Part shown: positions 59,101 through 64,000 of the stretch, in pieces
Numbering within the stretch: position 1 is the stretch's first letter
Layout: each line of letters opens with the position of its first letter
From: Mytilisepta virgata
Taxonomy: Eukaryota > Mollusca > Bivalvia > Mytilida > Mytilidae
Reading direction: 5' to 3'
Assembly: GCA_028015205.1 (NCBI GenBank)
Contig: CM051517.1
Location: 11,952,501 to 12,016,500 of the forward strand
DNA: 64,000 nucleotides
Translations under genes and position numbers: made by a program
The notes under the pieces: generated by a model
Told to the model about the DNA's origin: nothing
What the model saw: only the letters and a program-made list of their open reading frames with translations
The model's database searches: none

Positions 59101-62100
59101 TTGGAATGGAAATAACACATCCAACTTTAATCTGCAATTTCAATGACATTTTTGTTAGAATATAGAATATTTCCTGTAATGTGACTTTTTTTAATGTTAC
59201 TGTTGAGGTGAAACTGGATAAACACAGGAAACACATGCCTTCCATAGAAGACTAAGTCCTAATTGTTTCTTAAACAAAATCATTATAAACAGTTGTGTGT
59301 ACTGATACTTTAATCACACAAGTCCTAATGTCTCATATCTTACAGAGCATTAGATCTGTGATAAGTACTGAATGTAAGGTAAAGAAATTGGTATTGAAAA
59401 TTTATTTATTGCTTAAAAATTTCAATATAACTTATAATAAGTGAAACAATTAGACTTTTTTAATATTTACTATTATATATAAAAAAAAATTGGGAAATGA
59501 AAATCCTGATGTTTAATTTATCATATTCTAATATAAATAGATTAAAGGAAGTTATAAAAATTGACAATGAAATCATCATTAGTATAAAATTCATTGTGAT
59601 ATGTAGGGTGAACTGCAATACAGACGATGATTTCAGATGCAATAAATTACCCCCGTTTTTTGACATTTTCGTTACCTTGCAGTACTCATTACTGTGATTA
59701 AAAGTGCCACATTACTGCGACTTCAGCATACATTACCATGACTAAACCTCTTCCCTTTGCCAGACACTACATATAAATATATATAATATGTAGAGCTGTT
59801 GCCCCCTGCTCACCGAGGATGGGTGGAAGTAGGATTTTTTAGCAGGATATTGTCTTTGAAATTTATTTTATTACCAGTAAAATTTAAAATACTGTCATAT
59901 TCACAGATACGATATATACATTTACACATTCATCACTGGTTGGATTTGAAGGCTATTCTACAAACAAATTCACCAGTTTATGAATGTATTTACAAAAATG
60001 AGTTTGTGAGTACTACTTACTTGTATGATATGTCCATGATATGCGTAAACTTACCTGTACAGGTACTATAACTACAGTCGCGGTAATGTAACCTTTTCTT
60101 CAGTTTACTTACGGAAAAGAGTCACGGTAACGTATACTTCAAAAAGTTGCTCTAATGAGTTACAATTTTTTTAAAGTCGCGGTAATGTGCTGCATCGATG
60201 ATTTCAGTAAAAACCACCAAACTGCCATTTGACATTATATTACCATGATTACCATACATGTTTACTAATATTTTCAGTATCATTTGGCCTACACATGGTT
60301 GATATTAAGAATATTATACAGTAGTATAAAACAAAAACAGGAGAATTCATTAGTAAAGCTTCTTTTCTTTTATTTCTGTAAAGTAGCTTATTTTAAAGTT
60401 TTCAGTAAACAGTGAAAATACTTTAAATCTCAAAACTATTTTTGCTAAAAATACATTGTACATAAGTGTATGTATATAGCTAAATGGAAAGTAATACAAT
60501 GTTTACTTTTCGAAATTATTTTTGGCTTTGGTTAAGGAGTTGCAGGATAAAAAAATACTGTTCTATGTGAAAGCTCTTAAAGTCTAAAGTACTTGAATAA
60601 TAATTTGATTTTCATTTTTGTTAGAATACAAATAATTTATATTTATGTCAACCATAATTACACAGTATTGGTAAAATTTTTGGCAAAAATTTACTTTTAT
60701 GTTGGTGCTCAGTATAGAATTCCTATGCAAACATTTTCACCATGTTAAAATCTCTAACAAATGTATAATTGCAAACAATATTTTCTAGATACTTTTATGT
60801 ACCAATGGCTTTATTTATTCAGTTAATAACAAAATTACCTCAGAATACCCTAATATCCAGGATATGTGAGTACCAATCATACGATTAAATATAACTATAA
60901 TAGTAATTCAAAAAAAAAAAGGTAATAAAAACAAAATTTCAGCATAAGATAAGTTATAGAAATCTTAAATTGAACAATTCCAAAATACAGATAAATAATT
61001 ATTGATATCTGTTTGATATGGAAATTCTACAATGTTCCATAGTGTTTATTACCAAAAACTTCTACTAAACAGACATATGGGGATTTGACGATGATGCAGT
61101 TAAAGCATTGAAAGACATGAAACCAGAAGATTTAGATCAGTTAATAGAAAAATACAGTATATTACTGGATCCCGACTCAGAATTACTTCCTAAAAACAGA
61201 AAATTTAACGTAAGTACAGAATAAGATAGAAAAATACAATATATTACTGGATCCCGACTCCAAATTACTTCCTAAAAACAGAAAATTTAACATAAGTATA
61301 GAATTAAATAGAAAAATACATTATATTACTGGATACCAACTCCGAATTACTTCCTAAAAACTGAAAATTTAACGTAAGTACAGAATTAAATAGAAAAATA
61401 CAGTATATTACTGGATACCAACTCCGAATTACTTCCTAAAAACTGAAAATTTAACGTAAGTATAGAATTAAATAGAAAAATACAGTATATTACTGGATTC
61501 TGACTCAGAGTTACTTCCTAAAAACAGAAAAAATTTAGCAAGTTTTTATTGGTGAGGAAGCTGGAGTACCCAGAGTGAACCACCGACCTTCAGTAGAAAA
61601 ATTGGCAATCCTTGTCAATAAATATTGGAGTCGAACACAACCCACAAGAGGTGAAATTCGAAACTCACAACCTCAGTGTTGACAGGCTAGTGATCATTAG
61701 TAGTCATGAAGAACTACAGGGCCTCGGTGGCCGAGTGGTCTAGGTAGTTCGTCATGACTACTAATGATCACTAGCCTGTCAACGCTGGGGTTGTGACTTT
61801 GAATCTCACCTGTGGCGGGGTGTGTTCGACTCCGATCTTAATTGACAAGGATTGCCAATTTTCCTACCTAAGGTCGGTGGTTCTCTCCGGGTACTCCGGC
61901 TTCCTCCACCAATAAAAACTGGCCGCCGCGAAATGGCCAAATGTGCTGAAAGCGGCGTTAAACCCAAACTAAACAAACAAACAAACATGAAGAACTACCT
62001 AGACCACCCGGCCACCGAGGCCCCCTTTCTATTTAGCACAACTGGTACATGTATTACATAAAGACATTTTTTTTTACATTAATGTTAATTTACATTGGCA

Positions 62101-64000
62101 ATCCCTTGCAATACACAATAACCAAAATCTGCCTTAAGATTGTAATGCAGAATTATAATATCTAGCTCAAATGAGAGAATTTACCAAACCTGCTTATTTT
62201 GATAGCAGTAGTTTTCATGGCTTTTGAAAAACCAAACACTTTTCACTGAAAATAAACCAATATGTAAATTTTTAGAATTCAAAATTAAGCAAATATTAGA
62301 ATAAAAACCAAAGAAGAATTTGATGAGATTTTAATTTTAATATATGAAATGTATTTAAATTTCCATGTCATGAATCGTTCTAGTTAGAGTTTTTTTTTCT
62401 TTCTTTTCAGGACAATGACTCTGTAACGAACAGAGTGGCAGGATTTATATGTAAATATGTATTTGCTGAACACACCAGTTGTGTAACAAGTCTAGTAGTT
62501 ATTGGCAGAGAACATGGCCTGGATTCAACTTATCTGGTTTGTACTTCATATATAAAATCCCCTACTTACAATGCCAAAGTGGACTTTAGGTTTCGCATAT
62601 AAAACCTATATACATGTTATCTTATTTCAGGTTTATATATTGTTTGTCAGGTTTTGTGATCCAGTATTTATTATAAGACTCAAATAAAAGAAATTGCATT
62701 TATTTAAGAGTAAGTAGCAATGAGCATTATATTATATTATTTTTACCAATATCTGATTATAAATATTCACCAATAAAAATATTTTAAATTTAACTATTAC
62801 TGAACTGATTTTGTTTCCTCCAGAATTGTTCGTAAATAAAAGCTGTAGAAATTATCACCCATTTATATACTTTATATTTAAGTTAAGTGGAGGCTGGGAC
62901 AGTAGAATATGTATCTGGGATTTAGAAAAGGGGAGGTAAGTGTGTCAACCATAGTATCCTATATGAAGAAAACCTAAGTTACTGTAAAATGTAACAGTTT
63001 AAAAATAGTAAGACATTATCTCTGTAAAATATTGTACTTTATATCATTGGATGTAAAGTTGGAGAATATATATTTCAGTTGTTATATAAAAATGTAATTT
63101 GATTTGATTTCTGGAATTATTGTGTTACATCATACTGTAATAGTGGGCCATTTCCATTTATTGTAAGTGAGTTTGTGCCAATAAAATATTTGTATTTGTA
63201 TAAGTGAAGTGGGAAATATTTTTTTTAATAAGGGGCACTTTAGTATATGTCTATTATTATATAAAATATCAAAAATACAATGTGTCAGTGCATGTGTCTT
63301 TTAAAACTAAACGACATTCTCTTTGTCTCTGTTTTAGACTAGTAGGAACATTATAAGTGAAATACAACTGGTGAATAAGATATATATTAACATTGTAATA
63401 AAGTTTCAGATTTATATGTGTTACCATTCTTAAGAAAACTCATTTTGTTTCAGCCTCCATGATACATTTAGAAATACTGCACCAGATCCTAAGGTAGATA
63501 ATTTAGAATTAGCCTGTGATGGTGTTATAATGGAAATGGATTATTCTCCTAAGTAGTAAGTAATTATAAATATACAAAATATTTTGCATCCCAGTCAGTG
63601 ACAGTTTTCTATATTTTGGTCATATGTGCCTTTTTATTGTCCTTATAAAAGCAGAGTAATTTCTCATTCTGCTTTGCCAACTGTATATTTTTCCCCATGT
63701 ACCTAAACATAATGTTTTTGTTTAATTTTAAAATACTGACAATGTTAGCAACATTTTAAATGTCTTATCCCTATAATAGACAGCAGCAAATTATTACAAT
63801 CATTTTATATTTCAGCAATGAATTTGCCTACTCGTCTTCGGATGGCATGGTCTACATCAGGAAGTTTTCATTGGACGGTTCAAAGATGACATTGCAGAAT
63901 ACCTTGCAAGGTCATGATGGTGAAATAACCTGTGTTCGATGGAATCCCCATGGTAAAGGATTCTGGGTAACAGGCTCTGATGATGCCACCATCAGAATTT
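38121..64000 (+). CDS. WD40-repeat protein, 5' part (runs off window)
   Basis: Exons: 38121-38223, 40382-40472, 41728-41815, 42214-42310, 50663-50771, 52200-52268, 53452-53704, 54376-54469, 54859-54957, 55643-55733, 56542-56737, 57375-57471, 61073-61209, 62411-62536, 62883-62935, 63454-63555, 63816 onward; about 663 codons so far, all in phase. An in-frame TAA (38103) precedes the start, though TTGCAG just before it might be an acceptor for a UTR exon. Propeller blades show as SAANDGDIIAWSSGG, SAGYDGKLMIYD, TGSFDKTAKIWSVDG, FSGDHAGVIMKWE, AASEDSNIYIWG, SGGWDSRICIWDLEKG, SSSDGMVYIRKF and TGSDDATIRI. A Lys/Gln-rich linker (LKKKKKAGSKARELVLEQQ) and an acidic linker interrupt them. Probably two propellers, a scaffold. 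Exon 10 could start at 55643 or six bases later. Orthologue not recognised. Confidence 0.88.
39245..39600 (-). pseudogene. hAT transposase C-terminal fragment
   Basis: Minus strand reads IENVAQFDILRMRDEVLKEC, then after a frame change SSTAVVERSLSWMF, KMITQLNLDVTMRI and NELVHMFKGLKEERMDL. This is the hAT dimerisation region (usual pattern: SSTA.VER.FS...K....R..L....L..LM.I), as in ZNF862/KIAA1586-like transposases. Frameshifted and truncated. WD40 gene intron 1. The open plus-strand frame at 39523-40005 overlaps it and shows no domain. Confidence 0.65.
40735..41455 (+). mobile_element. second tRNA-related SINE, interrupted
   Basis: Head TCTTGTAGTAGAGTGCTTGC resembles a pol III A box and GGTCCAATCTC a B box, 35 bases apart. 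The tail at ~41380-41455 ends TTAAACAACAACAACAATCA. Between about 40960 and 41360 there is an insert with inverted AGTGGAAAC/GTTTCCACT ends, so the SINE was probably split by another element. WD40 gene intron 2. Confidence 0.5.
42416..42533 (+). repeat. family A copy 5, left half
   Basis: TTAGTTTGACTCAACGAAGT, the head block CCACAGCCAGTTCTCAGTTA and GACATAGGGTCATATTTTT. It stops at the TIR transposon; the sequence resumes at 49385. The last eight bases ATATTTTT (42526-42533) are the target duplication. WD40 gene intron 4. Confidence 0.85.
42831..42986 (+). repeat. 5' LTR
   Basis: Begins TGTCGAGAAGCGCGGGATAC and ends ATCCCCGACA, with TGTC/GACA inverted termini. Base-for-base identical to 48857-49012 by eye. 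Strikingly GC- and CpG-rich (GACGTCGCG, GGCGGCGTCGCC) for this AT-rich locus. Confidence 0.97.
42991..43002 (+). promoter_or_regulatory. primer-binding site, tRNA-His
   Basis: TGGTGCCGTGAC, four bases after the LTR, is the complement of the last 12 bases of a typical animal tRNA-His (GTCACGG-CACCA). The match ends there. Confidence 0.75.
43005..46505 (+). CDS. BEL/Pao gag-pol, frame 1 (Gag to early RNase H)
   Basis: 1166 codons. The ATG lies two bases after the primer site. Residues ~165-310 are DUF1759-like Gag (LPKLTLPTFNGNILHWQTFW). Zinc knuckles lie at ~378-440 (CFNCLGNHHANEC, CRHCNKRHHSSLC). An aspartic protease with the motif D-E-G-A (LFDEGAQRSF) is at ~530, where most retropepsins have D-S/T-G. 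The reverse transcriptase spans ~800-1010 with DIEKAFLHV, FGATCSPFILS and the active site YVDN. RNase H starts at HVFVDASTKAYGAVAY. The frame is lost near 46420-46430: homology continues one base over, so a single-base insertion, two-base deletion or a +1 shift is needed; the last ~25 codons are not homologous. Confidence 0.93.
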   Translation: MEKLKSVRTGNRSAVTRLFRKFDEAKQNENYDREDLMTAFDNLTKKKIFLEKLNEQILEETDTQDAENEIVETDEYSNNFDTKLKHFRNFLQSTQDPARSTTTQSSYQVLNVESPPFIPASVEKETRFQGTSYSAPPQTSYIASESHHATPQVSASNHRLPKLTLPTFNGNILHWQTFWDSYESAVHLNPSLTNIEKFNYLKSLLENEALSTTAGFALTHANYLEAVNVLNERYGQSHKITEAYLQALLEIPPPKNSLSSLRPFYDKCEAYVRGLESLGQPESTYGTLLIPIIMKKLPPKIRQHLAREHGPSSWNLRELRKSILNEIQIMEAGQITDLNSLNGEFPTTSTFHTGAKSQRKYPTNNTNRKPSRNIAVKPCVFCREVHAPTNCTKVTDAKTRMSIVKRSNLCFNCLGNHHANECKSKNTCRHCNKRHHSSLCNGHASNNATRTTASHSESTTEKQKTSSNQTEKQSPPEQPAAVIMVSDNDIEKDDATVLHSTQKQMRSGVLLKTAVTPVWSDDTCTETNILFDEGAQRSFVSNDLAMKLNLKTECHETIQLSAFGKESTSARELRRATVYVETENRRKIPIEVLIVPTIAVPLQNQIRYVNRNSDYLKGLKLAHPVTQDDMFEISLLIGADYYWEFVEDKVIRGNGPTAVKSKLGYLLSGPLQPGKVRSNTTSSIFNILVSHKAEEFNLENFWKLESLGIDAPEKHDNENEYLKNYQESSIEFQDNKYIAKLPWKPDYKELPSNYSVTKRRTESVIRRLRKDPDLLQKYGDILQEQERRGFIEKVDESEQTSTKVHYIPHHPVVKKESSTTPVRIVYDCSCRMSPDHSSLNDCLINTPPALNDLSKILVRFRLHRYAITTDIEKAFLHVGLSEEDRDVTRFLWLSDPSDADSPLVTYRFKAVLFGATCSPFILSATLLKHLQQNDSKTAKLLERDLYVDNILTSLQTEEEAVTYFKEARNLMNKAGFNLRSWTSNSQRVRILAEAENVLDTEEYTKVLGMKWNSETDELSYQQREISSHLVTKREILKNSSAIYDPLGFLSPITVRAKMLLQELWRRGLDWDIPLEEELSELWIDLKTDIEIATQTVFPRYYFAGDTMSQDYNLHVFVDASTKAYGAVAYLVNGRDSGYGQDKNSAFKRIYTTTIRADCSCYWSTLS
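46405..47316 (+). CDS. BEL/Pao pol, second frame (RNase H to integrase start)
   Basis: Open in the shifted frame; homology begins about 46420. Contains KEFTLPQLELIAAVIGARL and SDSQIVLHWLK (end of RNase H), then the spacer and the start of the integrase zinc-binding region (HERVIHSG). It ends at a TGA (47314-47316) where related elements normally have Trp, so this is a point nonsense change rather than a natural terminus; the same frame continues afterwards. Confidence 0.85.
   Translation: MTAVMAKTRIAPLKEFTLPQLELIAAVIGARLVNHLQSTLNCNTITLWSDSQIVLHWLKSTKTLKRFIANRVKEIRDLTQFCEWKYCPTNYNPADLLTRGITIEQYKASTLWKKGPYWLTDHSQYPDTPQIDKSTTLLFTEDGTNTRKDDSICQTGIQNIIDIEKYSTYRKLLRITAYVQRFIDNCKAERNLKRIGNLKPAELQKSVEIWIRNCQENTFTEEYQALKSKATIRKSLPRIRQLRLFLDDKDILRCGGRIHNAPLSETAKYPTNHHLSKLIVMDAHERVIHSGVNSTISQLRQTF
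47350..48483 (+). CDS. BEL/Pao integrase
   Basis: Same frame as the preceding segment, reopened after the TGA. The Cys pair of the zinc finger (CVICRK) leads into an rve-type core with Asp in TGIDFSGAL, Asp in IIMSDNACTF and Glu in GGWWERLIG, forming the D,D-35-E triad. The C-terminus has a DUF5641-like segment (LWKTGIVEELIKG, RPVVKLYPLE). The core residues are intact. The first Met shown is only the first after the stop. Confidence 0.9.
   Translation: MKKCVICRKVMGLPYTAPDPPPLPKIRLQEAPPFSATGIDFSGALHVKDKNNVLRKAYICLFTCATTRAVHLEVVTNLSVETFLQAFRRFCSRKSIPRIIMSDNACTFISASEEIRQLCESETLRETFSTQGIEWQFITKRAPWFGGWWERLIGMTKTCLKKILGKSLVDLETLQTVVTEIESILNDRPLTYISSDPEDLEPLTPAHLLYGRRINTLPYPQTSEIELTEVSGIRKENLTKRSERQSLLLNQFWNRWKKEYVTSLREFHTKTGDNSTKIKIGDVVQIHDDRHRILWKTGIVEELIKGKDGLVRSAIIRTKTGTTSRPVVKLYPLEICTEEGTTEEESQLEDETATTGRKLPHREAAQRAKEKINLWTH
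48857..49012 (+). repeat. 3' LTR
   Basis: Identical to the 5' LTR over 156 bp. About 370 bp of AT-rich non-coding sequence with repeated AGACTGT/GAACTGT-like motifs separates it from the integrase stop. Confidence 0.97.
49385..49575 (+). repeat. family A copy 5, right half
   Basis: Resumes with the duplicated ATATTTTT, then GTGTGCAGCTGCATGATGAA, GTGACCTACAATCATATTTC and GGGGAGTAACACAGCCTCCC, ending around ATTTACTTAGGTTACGG. Joined with 42416-42533 it restores the usual family A order, which proves the transposon inserted into it. Confidence 0.85.
51074..51781. mobile_element. family G TIR element, copy 2
   Basis: 708 bp with perfect 13-bp inverted ends CAGGGCTCACCCT / AGGGTGAGCCCTG. The body aligns with 7000-7660. 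CAGGG ends suggest hAT, but no 8-bp duplication is recognisable. No coding capacity. WD40 gene intron 5. Confidence 0.85.
52090..52199 (+). repeat. 28-bp minisatellite ending at WD40 exon 6 acceptor
   Basis: About four copies of a 28-bp unit (ATGTTTTAGTATGATTGTAA plus TTTCACTG). The last copy runs TGTAATTTCAG into the exon, so the working acceptor is a TTTCAC to TTTCAG variant of the repeat. Confidence 0.9.
52395..53215 (+). repeat. family F repeat with family B copy 3 inside
   Basis: Outer halves 52395-52611 and 53050-53215 share ATTTGCATCACACTTTTCTG-like and AGTTGTAACGTGTGTG...ACTT blocks (two tandem units). Between them, 52612-53049 is a short family B copy: TTAGCTTACCTGGCCAAAGG at the start, CCAGGTGAGTGATACAGGCT and CTCTTG at the end. 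WD40 gene intron 6. Confidence 0.65.
54567..54702 (-). mobile_element. SINE 3'-half, reverse orientation
   Basis: Reverse complement of the SINE body and tail: GTTTGTTTGTTTAGTTGGGG, TTTTGCGGTGGCCAG, TTTTTATTGGTGGAGGAA and ACCACCGACCTTCGGTAGGA. The tRNA head is missing. WD40 gene intron 8. Confidence 0.82.
54902..55215 (+). repeat. degenerate tandem copies of WD40 exon 9 end with donor
   Basis: About five units of ~70-90 bp. The first spans the exon end (CTTAAATGTAAAGCACCATT, CTGTGCTACAGTAAGTAG); later ones have TTTTAAATGTAAAGCACTGT, CTTAAATGTGGGACTCCATT and TTGCTATAGTAAATTAAC. Each retains an AGTA-type remnant of the donor. Old and diverged. Confidence 0.78.
55411..55521 (+). repeat. 37-bp minisatellite, three copies
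   Basis: Three near-identical units with GTATTAAACTGGTGAAATAT and GATTGTGACATTCA. WD40 gene intron 9; the next exon begins about 120 bases later. Confidence 0.9.
57472..58158. other. intron 12, nothing recognised
   Basis: AT-rich; no repeat boundary or coding homology seen before the TIR element at 58159. Confidence 0.4.
58159..59007. mobile_element. TIR element with TA target site
   Basis: Inverted ends CTGTGGATTCATTTATTTTC / complement of CGAATTTTAATGTATCCACAG, flanked by TA on both sides (58157-58158, 59008-59009). Sub-terminal TTCACGGAT and CACGAAAACCACGAAAAT blocks. No transposase frame. A lone end of the family is at ~14036. TA duplication fits Tc1/mariner-like MITEs, not proven. WD40 gene intron 12. 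Confidence 0.65.
59010..61072. other. rest of intron 12, nothing recognised
   Basis: AT-rich. Recurring GTCGCGGTAATGT (60075-60190) and ATTAC(C/T)GTGACT-like strings suggest a decayed repeat, but no boundaries can be set. The short frames here show no domain. Confidence 0.35.
61144..61540 (+). repeat. 82-bp tandem copies of WD40 exon 13 end with donor
   Basis: Five units start at 61144 (inside the exon), 61227, 61309, 61391 and 61473. Each repeats TAGAAAAATACAGTATATTA, CTGGATCCCGACTC and AATTACTTCCTAAAAACAG, then AAATTTAAC and the donor. Donors: unit 1 GTAAGT (used), unit 2 ATAAGT (dead), units 3 and 4 GTAAGT, unit 5 decayed. Reading past the first donor meets a TAA within five codons. Confidence 0.95.
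61543..62025 (-). mobile_element. older SINE, reverse, split by a newer SINE
   Basis: Parts 61543-61717 and 61999-62025 join in order when the inserted SINE is removed. On the minus strand they read GGCCTCGGTGGCCGGGTGGT (tRNA-like head), CATGACTACTAATGATCACT, CTGTTGACA..., then the body to the CCAATAAAAACT region. 3'-truncated at the junction with the exon 13 repeat array. Confidence 0.88.
61718..61986 (+). mobile_element. full-length tRNA-derived SINE
   Basis: About 269 bp. The tRNA-like head GGCCTCGGTGGCCGAGTGGT holds an A box (TGGCCGAGTGG); a weak B box is at ~61795 (GACTTTGAATC). The body runs TTGACAAGGATTGCCAATTT to CCAATAAAAACTGGCCGCC and ends GCGGCGTTAAAC with an (AAAC)n tail. The duplication CATGAAGAACTAC flanks it (61705-61717 and 61986-61998, the outer C shared with the tail). 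The composition resembles molluscan SINE families. WD40 gene intron 13. Confidence 0.93.

Noticed and set aside
61728..61805. Functional tRNA gene
   Set aside because: Only A- and B-box-like strings are present; there is no cloverleaf acceptor pairing, and the sequence continues into a SINE body.

Overview
The window is eukaryotic, AT-rich, intron-dense and packed with transposable elements. It looks like a bivalve mollusc and most probably a mussel (Mytilus or a relative). The reasons are dispersed elements with a core of ~150-160 bp tandem repeats resembling the bivalve pearl elements, tRNA-derived SINEs ending in (AAAC)n, a BEL/Pao retrotransposon, and a minus-strand motif (AGTAYPSGAPEFTPGF) that I recall as very abundant in mussel assemblies. 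The species call rests on recollection and was not searched. Exons were assembled by hand from reading frame, GT/AG sites and homology to remembered families; every junction used keeps the frame.

Three host genes lie on the + strand. (1) PIGO, 2362-15455: six exons encoding 1079 residues of GPI ethanolamine phosphate transferase 3, complete. (2) UBL7, 22336-35538: ten exons encoding 326 residues with an N-terminal ubiquitin-like domain and a C-terminal UBA domain, complete. (3) A large WD40-repeat protein, 38121 to beyond the window end: 17 exons and about 663 codons seen, orthologue not assigned. The three are functionally unrelated (ER GPI-anchor synthesis, ubiquitin recognition, beta-propeller scaffold).

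Introns and spacers hold nearly all the mobile DNA. There are LINE 3' remnants (about 0.2-0.7, 1.9-2.1, 4.7-5.8, 10.4-10.8 and 32.2-32.4 kb), pearl/Helitron-like repeats (families A, B and D below), TIR elements and MITEs (3.8, 7.0, 15.5, 33.9, 42.5-49.4, 51.1 and 58.2 kb), fold-back hairpins (16.3, 27.3, 31.9 and 32.6 kb), SINEs (28.2, 32.9, 40.7, 54.6 and 61.6 kb), a hAT transposase fragment (39.3 kb) and a puzzling minus-strand ORF cluster (20.4-21.3 kb).

Two structures stand out. Intron 4 of the WD40 gene contains a nest in which a family A repeat was split by a TIR transposon (8-bp target duplication), which seems to contain a family D element, which was split by a BEL/Pao retrotransposon. 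The BEL/Pao copy has identical 156-bp LTRs and a 5-bp target duplication, yet its pol carries a frameshift and a nonsense codon. Separately, five exon-intron junctions, in all three genes, are flanked by tandem duplications that copy the splice site itself or abut it. This recurring pattern is not explained by any ordinary feature class.
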